A program made the position numbers and the translations under genes. The notes under the pieces were generated by a model that made no database searches, was not told the DNA's origin, and saw nothing but the letters and a program-made list of their open reading frames with translations. Below are positions 23,710-33,072 of a stretch of DNA of 64,000 nt, one piece after another (the first letter of the stretch is position 1; every line of letters starts with the position of its first letter). The DNA is from Arhodomonas aquaeolei DSM 8974 (GTDB lineage Bacteria; Pseudomonadota; Gammaproteobacteria; Nitrococcales; Nitrococcaceae): assembly GCF_000374645.1 (NCBI RefSeq), contig NZ_KB894801.1, forward strand, positions 310,001-374,000, in the 5' to 3' direction.

Positions 23710-26580
23710 ATGGCGGCAATCAGACCCATCGACTACGGCACCCCGGAACGGACCGCGGAGGCGAGCGTCAGCCTGGAGATCGACGGCCAGGCGGTCACGG
23801 TTCCCGAGGGGACATCGGTCATGCGCGCGGCCATGACCGCGGGCGTGGACATCCCCCGGCTGTGCGCCACCGACAGCCTGGAGCCCTTCGGCTCCTGCCG
23901 GCTCTGCCTGGTGGAGATCGAGGGGCGCAGGGGCTACCCCGCCTCGTGCACCACGCCGGTGGAGGACGGCATGGTGGTGCGCACCGCCGGCGATACCGTC
24001 CGGCGCCTGCGCCGCAACGTCGTCGAGCTCTACCTCACCGACCACCCCGGCACCAGCGTCACCGGCGAGGGCCACGGCGACGACGAGCTCCTGGCCATGG
24101 CCGCCCGTCTCGGGGTGGAAGCGAGCCGCTACCCCTCGGCACGCAACCACCAGACCGCGGCCGTCGATGACTCCAACCCGTACTTCCGCTTCGATCCCAG
24201 CCGCTGCATCGTGTGCTCGCGCTGCGTGCGCGCCTGTAACGAGATCCAGGGCACCTTCGCCCTGACCGTGGACGGCCACGGCTTCGCCTCGATGATCAGC
24301 GCCGGCACCGGCGAGGACGATTTCCTGAGTTCCGAGTGCGTCTCCTGCGGCGCCTGCGTGCAGGCCTGCCCCACCGAGGCGCTGGAGGAGAAGACCGTCA
24401 TCGAGGCCGGCGCACCGGAGCGCGCCGTGGTCACCACCTGCGCCTACTGCGGCGTGGGCTGCTCCTTCCAGGCGGAGCTCCGCGGCGATCGCATCGTGCG
24501 CATGGTCCCCTACAGGCACGGCCAGGCGAACCACGGCCACTCCTGCGTGAAGGGCCGCTTCGCGTGGGGGTATACCAACCACCCGGACCGGATCACCCGC
24601 CCGATGATCCGCGAGCGCATCACCGACGCCTGGCGCGAGGTGAGCTGGGATGAGGCCATCGGCTTCGCCGCCGAACGGCTGAACGGGCTGCGCGAGCGTC
24701 ACGGCCCCGGCGTGCTGGGCGCGATCACCTCCTCGCGCTGCACCAACGAGGAGACCTTCCTGGTGCAGAAGCTCGCGCGGGCGGTGTTCGGCACCAACAA
24801 CGTCGACACCTGCGCGCGGGTGTGCCACTCGCCTACCGGCTACGGGCTGAAGAACACCTTCGGCACCTCCGCCGGCACCCAGGACTTCGACTCCGTTCAG
24901 AGCGCGGACGTGGTGCTGGTGATCGGCGCCAACCCCACCGACGCCCACCCGGTGTTCGCCTCCCAGCTCAAGCGCCGGCTGCGGGCCGGGGCGCGGCTGA
25001 TCGTCGTCGACCCCCGGGCCATCGACCTGGTGCGCTCGCCCCACGTGGCGGCGGACTACCACCTCCAGCTCCGCCCGGGCACGAACGTCGCGCTGGTCAA
25101 CGCCCTCGCCCACACCGTGATCGCCGAGGGCCTGGAGGACGCCGGCTTCATCCGGACCCGCTGCGAGACGGACGAGTACGCCGCCTGGCGCGAGTTCATC
25201 CTGCGCCCGGAGAACGCCCCGGAGGCCGTCGAGGCGGTCACCGGCGTACCCGCCGCGACCCTGCGTGCCGCCGCCCGGCTCTACGCCACCGGCGGCAACG
25301 CCGCGATCTACTACGGCCTCGGGGTGACCGAGCACAGCCAGGGCTCGACCATGGTCATGGGCATGGCCAACCTCGCGATGGCCACGGGCAACATCGGCCG
25401 CGAGGGCGTGGGCGTGAACCCGCTGCGCGGGCAGAACAATGTCCAGGGCTCCTGCGACATGGGCTCCTTCCCCCACGAGCTGCCGGGCTACCGTCACATC
25501 GCCGACGAAGGCGTGCGGGGGATCTTCGAGCGCGAGTGGGGCGTCACCCTGGACACCGAGCCGGGCATGCGTATCCCCAACATGATCGACGCGGCCACCG
25601 GCGGCGCGTTCAAGGGGCTCTACATCCAGGGCGAGGACATCCTCCAGTCCGACCCCAACGTCCGGCATATCGCCGCCGGCCTGGAAGGCATGGAGTGCGT
25701 CATCATCCAGGACCTTTTCCTCAACGAAACCGCACGTTACGCGCATGTCTTCCTGCCGGGATCGACCTTCCTGGAGAAGGACGGCACCTTCACCAACGCC
25801 GAACGGCGGATCAACCGGGTGCGCAAGATCAGCGAGGCACCGGCGGGCATGGCGGACTGGGAGATCACCCAGGCGCTCGCCCAGGCGCTGGGCTATCCCA
25901 TGCACTACCGCCATCCCGGCGAGATCATGGACGAGATCGCCCGGACCACGCCGACCTTCGCCGGCGTGAGCTTCGAGAAGATCGACGAGCTCGGCAGCAT
26001 CCAGTGGCCGTGCAACGAGGCCCATCCGGAAGGCACCCGGGTCATGCACGTGGGCGAGTTCGTCCGCGGGCTCGGCCGGTTCCTGCTCACGCCCTACGTC
26101 GCCACCGACGAGCGGGCGAACCGGCGCTTCCCGCTGCTGCTCACCACCGGGCGGATCCTCTCGCAGTACAACGTCGGCACCCAGACCCGGCGCACGGACA
26201 ACCGCGTGTGGCACGATGAGGACATCCTCGAAATCCACCCGGAGGACGCGGAGACCCGCGGCATCCGCGAGGGCATGCGCGTGCGCCTCGCCAGCCGCAT
26301 CGGCGAGACGACCCTGCACGCGCACATCAGCCCGCGGATGATGCCCGGCGTGGTCTACACCACCTTCCACTTCCCGGAGACCGCGACCAACGTTGTCACC
26401 ACGGAATTCTCCGACTGGGCCACGGAGTGCCCGGAGTACAAGGTCACCGCCGTGGAGGTGGCACCGAGCCACACCCTTTCCGAATGGCAGTACAGCCAGG
26501 CACAGGCCCGCGAGCGCCAGCAGCGCGTCACCCACGAGGAAAGCACGACCGAGGAGGTAACCGCCCGTGAGCGCGCCTGA
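23710..26580 (+). CDS. fdsA: NAD-dependent formate dehydrogenase alpha subunit (FdsA), molybdenum enzyme
   Basis: Catalytic subunit of 956 residues. An N-terminal [2Fe-2S] ferredoxin domain (CATDSLEPFGSCRLC) is followed by a [4Fe-4S] His/Cys region, two clusters in CIVCSRCVRACN and CVSCGACVQACP, then the molybdopterin oxidoreductase domain starting with CAYCGVGCSFQAE. The Mo ligand is the Cys of ARVCHSPTGYG, encoded by TGC, so this is a Cys rather than a selenocysteine enzyme. It oxidises formate to CO2 in the cytoplasm. A GGAGGCA site precedes the ATG. Length matches the family. Confidence 0.96.
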   Translation: MAAIRPIDYGTPERTAEASVSLEIDGQAVTVPEGTSVMRAAMTAGVDIPRLCATDSLEPFGSCRLCLVEIEGRRGYPASCTTPVEDGMVVRTAGDTVRRLRRNVVELYLTDHPGTSVTGEGHGDDELLAMAARLGVEASRYPSARNHQTAAVDDSNPYFRFDPSRCIVCSRCVRACNEIQGTFALTVDGHGFASMISAGTGEDDFLSSECVSCGACVQACPTEALEEKTVIEAGAPERAVVTTCAYCGVGCSFQAELRGDRIVRMVPYRHGQANHGHSCVKGRFAWGYTNHPDRITRPMIRERITDAWREVSWDEAIGFAAERLNGLRERHGPGVLGAITSSRCTNEETFLVQKLARAVFGTNNVDTCARVCHSPTGYGLKNTFGTSAGTQDFDSVQSADVVLVIGANPTDAHPVFASQLKRRLRAGARLIVVDPRAIDLVRSPHVAADYHLQLRPGTNVALVNALAHTVIAEGLEDAGFIRTRCETDEYAAWREFILRPENAPEAVEAVTGVPAATLRAAARLYATGGNAAIYYGLGVTEHSQGSTMVMGMANLAMATGNIGREGVGVNPLRGQNNVQGSCDMGSFPHELPGYRHIADEGVRGIFEREWGVTLDTEPGMRIPNMIDAATGGAFKGLYIQGEDILQSDPNVRHIAAGLEGMECVIIQDLFLNETARYAHVFLPGSTFLEKDGTFTNAERRINRVRKISEAPAGMADWEITQALAQALGYPMHYRHPGEIMDEIARTTPTFAGVSFEKIDELGSIQWPCNEAHPEGTRVMHVGEFVRGLGRFLLTPYVATDERANRRFPLLLTTGRILSQYNVGTQTRRTDNRVWHDEDILEIHPEDAETRGIREGMRVRLASRIGETTLHAHISPRMMPGVVYTTFHFPETATNVVTTEFSDWATECPEYKVTAVEVAPSHTLSEWQYSQAQARERQQRVTHEESTTEEVTARERA

Positions 26581-27442
26581 CCCGCTCGCCCCCCGCCGGC
26601 CCGCCACGCCGCGCCCCGGCCCCCCCGTGGAGCGGGTGAGCGGCCGGCTGACGGTGGAGCGCTACAGCGCCGGGGAGCGCGGCTCCAGCGACGGCGTGTT
26701 CCCGGAGGAGGCACCCGTCGCCGTGGTGGTGAACGACACCGACTACGCGGTGATGCTGGCCTCCCCGGCGGACGTCGAGGACTTCGTCCACGGCTTCCTG
26801 CTCACCGAGGGCGTCATCCGCGACACCGCCGAGGTCGACTCGGTAACGGTCACCGACCGCCCGGAAGGCGTGGTCGCCCATGCCCGGCTCCACGGCGCCC
26901 TCCCCGGCCACCTCCGGCGCGAGCGCGCCACACCGGGGATGAGCAGCTGCGGCCTGTGTGGCGTGCGCAGCCTGCAGGAGGCGGTGCGCCCGGTGCGGCC
27001 GGTCGCTGACGGCCCGGCATTCACGCCCGCCGCGCTGCTCGCGGCCATGGCCGCACTGCCGGACTGGCAGCCCTGCAACGCCGCCGCCGGGGCCATGCAC
27101 GTCGCGGCCTTTGCCGCGGCCGACGGCACGATCCGTCACGCCCGCGAGGACGTGGGTCGCCACAACGCACTGGACAAGCTCATCGGCGCACTGCTGCGCG
27201 ACGGCGTCGCGCCGGCGACCGGCTTCGTCGTCACCTCCAGCCGCTGCAGCTACGAGATGGTGCAGAAATCGGCGGCCTTCGGCGTGCCGCTGCTGTGCAC
27301 CGCCTCGGCCCCAACGGCCCTCGCGATCCGTCTCGCCCGCCGGGCCAACATGAGCCTGGTATCGCTCGCCCGGGGCGGGTCCTTCCTCATCGGCTGCGGC
27401 GGCCAGCGCATCGCCGCAACGGAGGCAACCGGGGATGGATGA
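26567..27442 (+). CDS. fdhD: Formate dehydrogenase accessory sulfurtransferase FdhD (FdsC)
   Basis: Sulfurtransferase of 291 residues that moves sulfur from a cysteine desulfurase to the Mo cofactor so that FdsA becomes active. The key Cys pair is in SSCGLCGVRSL; other family segments are REDVGRHNALDKLIG and TSSRCSYEMVQKSAAFGVPLL. GTG 26567 has GAGGAGG nine bases upstream, inside the end of fdsA, overlapping it by 14 bases. It lies between fdsA and fdsD as in most fds operons. Confidence 0.95.
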   Translation: MSAPDPLAPRRPATPRPGPPVERVSGRLTVERYSAGERGSSDGVFPEEAPVAVVVNDTDYAVMLASPADVEDFVHGFLLTEGVIRDTAEVDSVTVTDRPEGVVAHARLHGALPGHLRRERATPGMSSCGLCGVRSLQEAVRPVRPVADGPAFTPAALLAAMAALPDWQPCNAAAGAMHVAAFAAADGTIRHAREDVGRHNALDKLIGALLRDGVAPATGFVVTSSRCSYEMVQKSAAFGVPLLCTASAPTALAIRLARRANMSLVSLARGGSFLIGCGGQRIAATEATGDG

Positions 27443-27659
27443 CGCCAAGATGGTCCACCAGGCGAACCAGATCGCGGCCTACTTCGAGGCCTACCCGCAG
27501 GCGCGCGCCCGCGAGGGCGTGCTCGACCACCTCCACAAGTTCTGGCCACCGGACAAGCGTGCCCGCCTCGCCGCCTACCTCGCCGGCAACGGCGGCGGCC
27601 TGCATCCCCTGGCGGCCTGGGCCGCGGCGCAGCTCGAGGCGCCCGCCGGGCAGGACTGA
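27435..27659 (+). CDS. fdsD: NAD-dependent formate dehydrogenase delta subunit (FdsD)
   Basis: Small 74-residue protein with the FdsD pattern: KMVHQANQIAAYFEAYP at the N terminus, then VLDHLHKFWPPDKRARLAAYL and LHPLAAWAAAQL. FdsD binds the FdsABG complex and is needed for cofactor insertion and stability. It overlaps the fdhD end by eight bases and closes the operon. Confidence 0.93.
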   Translation: MDDAKMVHQANQIAAYFEAYPQARAREGVLDHLHKFWPPDKRARLAAYLAGNGGGLHPLAAWAAAQLEAPAGQD

Positions 27660-27670
27660 GCTACCGCCCG

Positions 27671-27685
27671 GGCCCCGGCGGGGCC
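27671..27685. terminator. Short GC hairpin between convergent operons
   Basis: GGCCCC, GGC, GGGGCC form a perfect 6-bp stem in the 67 bases between the fdsD stop and the end of the convergent TRAP permease gene. No T-tract follows on either side, so it is at best a weak bidirectional terminator. Confidence 0.4.
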
Positions 27686-27726
27686 GCCGCTCTATGGCAT
27701 CGCCCGGGCCTTCGCCGGTCCGCGTT

Positions 27727-29916
27727 TCAGCTCCCGGACGCGCTCGCGGGCTGCACCGCCGGGCGCCTGCCGAGCGCGAACAGCACCACCGCGATGGCGG
27801 CGCCCAGCACGTCGCTGACCAGCCCCGGGTAGATGAGCGCCAGCGCCCCGAGCAGTGCGAGGGCGCGCCACCCCGGATTCAGCGCACGCCGCATATAGCC
27901 CTCCACCGCGACCGCCAGCAGCAGCACGCCGAGCACGCCGGTGGCGGCCACCAGGAGGACGTTCAGCCAGGTGGCGTCGATGATGAGCATGCTGTGGGCG
28001 AACACGAACATGTAGGGCACCACGAAGCCGGCGATGGCCAGCTTCATCGCCTGCACGCCGGTGGCGTTCGGCGAGCCGCCGGAGATCCCGGCGCCGGCGT
28101 AGGCGGCCAGCGCCACCGGCGGCGTGAGGTTGGCGAAGATGCCGAAGTAGAACACGAACATGTGCGCCACGAAGATGGCGGTATCGCTGGAACCGGCCAG
28201 CTCGCGGAACAGCGGCAGGTTGAGCAGGATCGGCGCCGCCATGGTCGAGGTGATGATGTAACAGGGAATGCTGGGCAGGCCCATGCCGAGCACGATGGAC
28301 GCGGCCATGGTCAGCGCCAGCGTGATCAGCAGTCGCAGCATGTCGTAGGGAATCGACTGGCCCATGGTCACGACCGCGTCGGCGGCGTCCAGGGCGATTC
28401 CGGTGAGCGTGGCCACGCCGACGATGATGCCCACCGCACCGCAGGCAATGGCCACCGGGATCGAGTTGCGCACGCCGTCGGTCATGGCGTCGCGGCAATC
28501 GCCGATGTCCATGACCTCGGACTCCAGCGAAAGCGACCGGCGCGCGAAGTTCACCGCCATCGGCACGGCGATGATGGCAAACAGCCACCAGCGCGCGAGC
28601 GTCATCTGTGGCAGGGTCCGAGCGTCGATCCAGGCCATGATCTGCGGCTCGAAGATCAGCGCCGCGAGCACCACCGACAGGCCGGCGACCAGCCGCGGCG
28701 TACCGCAGATGAGCACGGTGGAGGCGATCGACCAGAACGCGGCGAAGAACGGCGCGCGCCCATCGAAGATCAGCCACAGCAGCACGACCATGGGAATGAG
28801 CAGATGCCCGCGCTTGAGCATCACTTCCCGCACCGGCGTCAGCTCGGCGCGGTCGATGCCGGACAGGCCGTTGCGCAGCGCGCGCAGATGCACCTGGAAC
28901 AGGATGCCCAGATAGAACAGCAGCGCCGGGATGATGCCGGCCAGCATGATCCGGGTGTAGGGCACGCCGAGCACCTCGGCCATGATGAAGGCCGCCGCGC
29001 CCATGATCGGCGGCAGGATCTGGCCGCCCACGCTCGCCGCGGCCTCGACCGCGCCGGCGAACTCGGAGCGATAGCCGGTGCGCTTCATCAGCGGAATGGT
29101 GAACGCGCCGGTGGTCACCACGTTGGCGATCGCCGAGCCGTTGATCGAGCCGAGAAAGCCGCTGGCGATGACCGCAACCTTGGCCGGGCCGCCCTTCGAC
29201 GGGCCGGCGATCGCGAGCGCCAGGTCGTTGAACAGCTGCCCCAGGCCGGATTTGATCAGGAAGGCGCCGAACAGGATGAACAGGATGATATAGCTCGCCG
29301 ACACCGCCACCGCCGTGCCCAGCAGTCCCTCGGTGATATAGACCAGGTGCGACACGATCTGGCGTGTGGTCGCCAGCACGATGGAGTCGTTGAGGGCCGG
29401 ATACAGCGACAGCTTGGAGTAGAAGGCATAGGCCAGGAATACCGTCGCCAGCGCGGGCAGGCCCCAGCCGGTAACGCGCCGCGCGGCATCGATGACCAGT
29501 CCCAGCGCGGCCAGGCCCACGACCATGTCGACATTGTTGATGCGCCCGGCCGCGGCGATCACGCGGTCGGCGGAGAACAGCATGTAGCAGCCGATGGCCA
29601 CCGCCAGCAGCGCGAGGACCGCCTCGATCAGCGGCAGCCGGTCGCGCGCGCCCTTCCTGGCGAAGGGATAGAGCACGAAGGTCAGCCCGAGCAGCACGTA
29701 CAGGTGGATGCTGCGCTGCTTGATGTCGACCAGCGGCCCGGCGAACGAGGTGTACAGGTGAAACAGCGCGAGCAGCACACTCACGACGATCACGACCTGC
29801 ATGATCGCCCGCGGCAGACGGTCGCGCAGCACGCTCTCGCGGTCGTATTTTTCCAGCGTCTCGCGCGACGCGATCTCCGGTTGCGGACTCTCGCCGCTCG
29901 GCTGGGAAGCGCTCAT
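27727..29916 (-). CDS. TRAP transporter fused permease (DctQM fusion, TAXI type)
   Basis: Membrane protein of about 729 residues that joins the small and large TRAP permeases. The N-terminal ~200 residues hold four or more helices (MQVVIVVSVLLALFHLYTS onward). The DctM-like part has SGFLGSINGSAIANVVTTGA, GGQILPPIMGAAAFIMAE and MGLPSIPCYIITSTM. Such fusions work with TAXI receptors in sodium-coupled uptake. The start at 29916 is chosen because it lies just after the stop of the DUF1850 gene; an earlier start (29955) overlaps that gene. Last gene of the leftward TAXI operon. Confidence 0.92.
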   Translation of the reverse strand: MSASQPSGESPQPEIASRETLEKYDRESVLRDRLPRAIMQVVIVVSVLLALFHLYTSFAGPLVDIKQRSIHLYVLLGLTFVLYPFARKGARDRLPLIEAVLALLAVAIGCYMLFSADRVIAAAGRINNVDMVVGLAALGLVIDAARRVTGWGLPALATVFLAYAFYSKLSLYPALNDSIVLATTRQIVSHLVYITEGLLGTAVAVSASYIILFILFGAFLIKSGLGQLFNDLALAIAGPSKGGPAKVAVIASGFLGSINGSAIANVVTTGAFTIPLMKRTGYRSEFAGAVEAAASVGGQILPPIMGAAAFIMAEVLGVPYTRIMLAGIIPALLFYLGILFQVHLRALRNGLSGIDRAELTPVREVMLKRGHLLIPMVVLLWLIFDGRAPFFAAFWSIASTVLICGTPRLVAGLSVVLAALIFEPQIMAWIDARTLPQMTLARWWLFAIIAVPMAVNFARRSLSLESEVMDIGDCRDAMTDGVRNSIPVAIACGAVGIIVGVATLTGIALDAADAVVTMGQSIPYDMLRLLITLALTMAASIVLGMGLPSIPCYIITSTMAAPILLNLPLFRELAGSSDTAIFVAHMFVFYFGIFANLTPPVALAAYAGAGISGGSPNATGVQAMKLAIAGFVVPYMFVFAHSMLIIDATWLNVLLVAATGVLGVLLLAVAVEGYMRRALNPGWRALALLGALALIYPGLVSDVLGAAIAVVLFALGRRPAVQPASASGS

Positions 29917-29920
29917 AGGA

Positions 29921-30439
29921 TCAGCCCGTGCCTCGTGAATCCCTGCGGTTTGCAATCAGCGTCGGCAGCACGCGATACAGCGGCGCGCGCGCATAGGCGA
30001 ACGTGAGAATGGGCGCCTCGGCCGGCCGGCCGAGCGTATGCCAGACGCCATCGTAGCGCAGACTGTAGTTCTCCGCCGCCGCGGCCTGCACGGCGAGCGG
30101 GTCGACGACGCGATCGATATCGCTCATCACCACCCAGCCATTCTCCAGCGTGGTGCGCTTGCCGGCGTGGGCCGGCACGCCCGCGCCGAAGGTCTTGAAA
30201 CGGGTGCTGACCAGGACGATGTGGCCGTTGTCCAGACGAAAGCGTTCGATCCAGTTCTCCCGCTCCACCGAATGGGTCCAGCGCAACGCGAAGCTCGTCC
30301 CGTCATGCGCGGGGTAGACGTAACGCAGCTCGCCGTCTTCGCGGATCAGCAGCCAGGATTGCGGCCAAACGAAGACGGCGGCGATCACCCCGATCGCCGC
30401 CGTCACCAGGATCAGGCCCCTGCGCTTGCGGGCCGTCAC
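29921..30439 (-). CDS. DUF1850 protein of the TAXI TRAP operon
   Basis: A 172-residue protein with one N-terminal hydrophobic segment (LILVTAAIGVIAAVFVWP) and a periplasmic DUF1850 domain: FALRWTHSVERENWIERFRL, where the HSVE and W residues are conserved, then FKTFGAGVPAH. DUF1850 genes are regularly found between TAXI receptor and fused permease genes, but their role is unknown; an accessory or receptor-docking function is a guess. It is 21 bases from the receptor gene and 4 bases from the permease start. Confidence 0.9.
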   Translation of the reverse strand: MTARKRRGLILVTAAIGVIAAVFVWPQSWLLIREDGELRYVYPAHDGTSFALRWTHSVERENWIERFRLDNGHIVLVSTRFKTFGAGVPAHAGKRTTLENGWVVMSDIDRVVDPLAVQAAAAENYSLRYDGVWHTLGRPAEAPILTFAYARAPLYRVLPTLIANRRDSRGTG

Positions 30440-30460
30440 CGCAGTGCGAAGCGGAACGCG

Positions 30461-31498
30461 TCAGTCCGCGTCATCGCTCGACCCGGAACCGCCGTCGGTG
30501 TGCTCGTCGTAGAACGACTGCGCGCCGTCGGCCACCGGGACCACCAGGTTCTCGTCCATGCTGTCACGGTCGAACTGCTTGAGCGCGCTGATCGAGACCC
30601 TGTCGGTGCCGAGATAGTCGTAGAAACGACTGGCCAGCTCGTGGGCGACGTCGTCGTCCATGGCGCCGGAGACGATCAGCAGGTTGCGGATCGACACGGT
30701 GTTCACGGCCTGATCGAGGTCGTAGCGCTCCGGCGCGTTCGCCGGGATCTCGTAGGTCTCGTAGTAGGGATACTTCTCGAGTAGCCTGTCGGCGGTGTCG
30801 CCGTCGACGTTGACGAAGTTGACGTCGGTGTTCTGCATCAGCCCGGTGATGCTCGAATTGGGCACACCCGAGGTGAAGAAGGCGGCATCCAGGTTGCCGT
30901 TGCTCATTTCGGTGACGCTGTCGGCGTAGCCGGTATGGCTGACGCGGCCGAGATCGTCATAGCTCAGACCCGCGGATTCCAGCACCTTCTGGGCGCTCTG
31001 CTCGACGCCGGAGCCGACCTTGCCCACGCCGATGCGCTTGCCCTTCATGTCGGCGATGGAGTGGATGTCGCTGCTCGCGGTCGCGACCACCTGGACAACA
31101 TTGGGATAGAGCCCGGCGATGGAGCGGATGTCGGCCTTGCGCCCGTCGAACTGGTTCTGGCCGTTGATCGCGTCGTAGGCCACATCGCTCATGACGATGG
31201 CGATCTGGTTGGTGCCGTCCTCGATGTTGTTGATGTTCTGCACCGAGGCACCGGTGGAGACGACCTGCACGTCGCCGATCCGGTCGCTGGCCTCGAACAC
31301 GCCCTTGAGCGCGCCACCGATCGGATAGTAGGTACCCGAGGTACCGCCGGTGCCGAAGATCAGGTTGACCGGCTCGCTACTGGCCGAGGCCTCCGTCTGA
31401 TCGGCGCCGGCGCCGCTTTCCTCATCGCCGTTGCCGCACCCCACAAGCAGCGCAGACAGCGCAAAGGCGGCACCGAATGCAAAAAACCGACTCCTCAT
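30461..31498 (-). CDS. TAXI-family TRAP transporter solute receptor, lipoprotein
   Basis: Receptor of 345 residues. Start 31498 follows a GAAGGGG site and opens a lipoprotein signal (FALSALLVGCGNGDEE with lipobox LVGC), so the protein is membrane-tethered. The TAXI domain has LIFGTGGTSGTYYPIGGALK, VSTGASVQNINNIEDG, and the aspartate-rich tail after residue 325. Known TAXI receptors bind glutamate or other small carboxylates; the ligand here is unknown. A longer upstream frame is not coding. Confidence 0.93.
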   Translation of the reverse strand: MRSRFFAFGAAFALSALLVGCGNGDEESGAGADQTEASASSEPVNLIFGTGGTSGTYYPIGGALKGVFEASDRIGDVQVVSTGASVQNINNIEDGTNQIAIVMSDVAYDAINGQNQFDGRKADIRSIAGLYPNVVQVVATASSDIHSIADMKGKRIGVGKVGSGVEQSAQKVLESAGLSYDDLGRVSHTGYADSVTEMSNGNLDAAFFTSGVPNSSITGLMQNTDVNFVNVDGDTADRLLEKYPYYETYEIPANAPERYDLDQAVNTVSIRNLLIVSGAMDDDVAHELASRFYDYLGTDRVSISALKQFDRDSMDENLVVPVADGAQSFYDEHTDGGSGSSDDAD

Positions 31499-31937
31499 GA
31501 TGGACCCCTTCGTTGGATATGTACGTGCCCGACCACGGCCGAGTGCGGCGCCCATGAATAGCAAACCAGGCCGCCACGGGCAATGCGGCGATGCCGGGAC
31601 GCCGTCTGTGCCAGGGCGTCCATCCCGCCGGTCGGGACTGACCTGGCCGTGTACCCCCCTAGCCATACAGGATCGGCTGCGCCCGACAGCCGACATCGTC
31701 ACGCACGGGATCCCGGGCGGGTAGGCTGTGCTCGGCCGCAGACCGTGTGCGACGCCCCCGGGACCGGCCCGGAATGTCGCACGCCTGTGGCGCACGAGCC
31801 ACTCGACATTCCGTTCCCTACCCCGGAACAGGATCAACACACGTGGTTGTTCACCCGGGCCTCCTGGCGGAGTGGCCGGACTCGCACCGCCAATCCTCCG
31901 GGTAGATCCCGAGTGAACAACCAACTGGAAGGTCACG
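31499..31937. other. 439-base region without a recognisable gene
   Basis: Separates the TAXI receptor gene from the end of the cytochrome operon. Short open frames are present on both strands but none has a family match, a plausible ribosome site and good length. The only structure seen is the inverted repeat at 31845-31922. The right-hand side probably holds the TAXI operon promoter. Confidence 0.5.
31845..31922. repeat. Inverted repeat with 15-base arms
   Basis: GGTTGTTCACCCGGG at 31845-31859 pairs with CCCGAGTGAACAACC at 31908-31922, one mismatch, 48-base spacer. It begins 15 bases beyond the stop of the leftward gene at 31938. It could be the base of a terminator-like structure or the ends of a small mobile or REP-like element; no T-tract follows. 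Confidence 0.6.
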
Positions 31938-32426
31938 CTAGCGCCCCGGCCCCGGCGGGGTCAGCTCGATGGCGTCGCTCGCCGGGAAGGTCTCCTCCAG
32001 CGCCTCCTCCAGCAGGTCGTTGAGATGCGTCTGGCGGGAGCTCGCGATCTCGCCGACCCACTCGATCATGGTCGCGTTCGCCCGGGGGATGGGCGCCTCG
32101 AGGAAGTTGATCACGTACCGGTCGGCGAGCTCCGTTACCGCAATGGCACGGGGGCGCACCGCCATCACCTCCGGGGTCGTGAGCGTGAACCCGAAGCAGA
32201 AGATCAGGTGGGACGCCGCCAGCACCTCGCCGCGGTCCGCCTCCGGCGCCAGCGCGGCCGTGTGGGCGGCGTGATCGAAGGTCGCGATGAACGTCGCCTC
32301 CGGGCACGCATCGACCCGCTGCTTCAGGTGGGCAACGATCTCGTGGACGCTGTCGAAGCGCGACTCGCTCTTCGCCAGCTCGAACTCGTAGATCGGGTAC
32401 TTGCCCTGAAAGACACGTTTTCTCAT
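31938..32426 (-). CDS. Unrecognised 162-residue protein downstream of the octaheme cytochrome
   Basis: Soluble, acidic protein of 162 residues without signal peptide or membrane segment, so cytoplasmic. ATG 32426 is used because AGGAG lies eight bases upstream; an earlier in-frame GTG overlaps that site. Visible features are KYPIYEFELAKSES at the start, ATFIATFDHAAHTAAL, and a C-terminal ETFPASDAIELTPP. Family was not identified with confidence. It is the third gene of the octaheme cytochrome/cytochrome b operon and may serve as its maturation or regulatory partner. Confidence 0.7.
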   Translation of the reverse strand: MRKRVFQGKYPIYEFELAKSESRFDSVHEIVAHLKQRVDACPEATFIATFDHAAHTAALAPEADRGEVLAASHLIFCFGFTLTTPEVMAVRPRAIAVTELADRYVINFLEAPIPRANATMIEWVGEIASSRQTHLNDLLEEALEETFPASDAIELTPPGPGR

Positions 32427-32442
32427 CCGGTTCACTCCTATG

Positions 32443-33072
32443 TCATTCCGGATCCGCCGGCGCGGACGCCCCGTCCGCGCGTTCCCCGTCCTCGTAGCCG
32501 GTGATCATGGGCCTGAGCAGGCTGAACATCGTCCGGCCCATGGTGGCCATGTAGACGTGGGCGATCACGAAGGCGAGCATCAGGAACGCCGCCGCCGTGT
32601 GAACGAGTGCGACCGTACCGAGCTCCAGGCCCGCGAAGCCGGTATGGGCCCATCGGTTGTAGAAGAGATAGAGCAGGCCGCTGGCCCATACCAGCGGTGT
32701 GATCGCGAGCTTGAGCACGAGGTAGGTCAGGCGTTGCAGCGGGTTGTGTTTCGCCCGGGTGGTGCGCCGGAACGGGTGCGGCTCACCGGTGAACGTCCCC
32801 ACCAGGTAATAGCGGATGACGGCACCGAGCCGGTCCGTCGTCGGCAGGAACTGACGCCATTCCCCGGTAACCGCGAACCAGAAGATCACGAACACCCAGA
32901 GCGCCACCAGGAGCCAGGCCGCAAGCGTGTGCAGCCGCGCCGCCGTACCGAAGCCCAGGGCGCCGTAGCTGCCGTGGACCTCGAAACCGGTGAACAGCAG
33001 CCCCAGGATCAGCACGGCCTGGCTCCAGTGCCAGAACCGCTCGAACCGCGTGTAGATCATCGCCCGTGTCAT
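32443..33072 (-). CDS. Membrane cytochrome b subunit (cytochrome b561/Ni-Fe hydrogenase b-type)
   Basis: Di-haem cytochrome b of 209 residues with four hydrophobic helices. Haem-ligand candidates are H15 (FWHWSQAVLILGLLF), H48 (RLHTLAAW), and later His in ALVHTAAAF and FVIAHVYMATMG. Its ATG overlaps the octaheme gene stop by four bases, so it is almost certainly the quinol-linked membrane partner passing electrons to or from the octaheme cytochrome. Confidence 0.88.
   Translation of the reverse strand: MTRAMIYTRFERFWHWSQAVLILGLLFTGFEVHGSYGALGFGTAARLHTLAAWLLVALWVFVIFWFAVTGEWRQFLPTTDRLGAVIRYYLVGTFTGEPHPFRRTTRAKHNPLQRLTYLVLKLAITPLVWASGLLYLFYNRWAHTGFAGLELGTVALVHTAAAFLMLAFVIAHVYMATMGRTMFSLLRPMITGYEDGERADGASAPADPE

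Noticed and set aside
23710-26580. Possible selenocysteine at the formate dehydrogenase active site
   Set aside because: The Mo-ligand position is an ordinary Cys codon and no in-frame TGA is read through.
23194-26607. Open frame of more than 1100 codons on the minus strand opposite the fds genes
   Set aside because: It is antisense to fdsB/fdsA, which have full domain sets. The frame lacks family motifs and arises from codon bias in GC-rich DNA.
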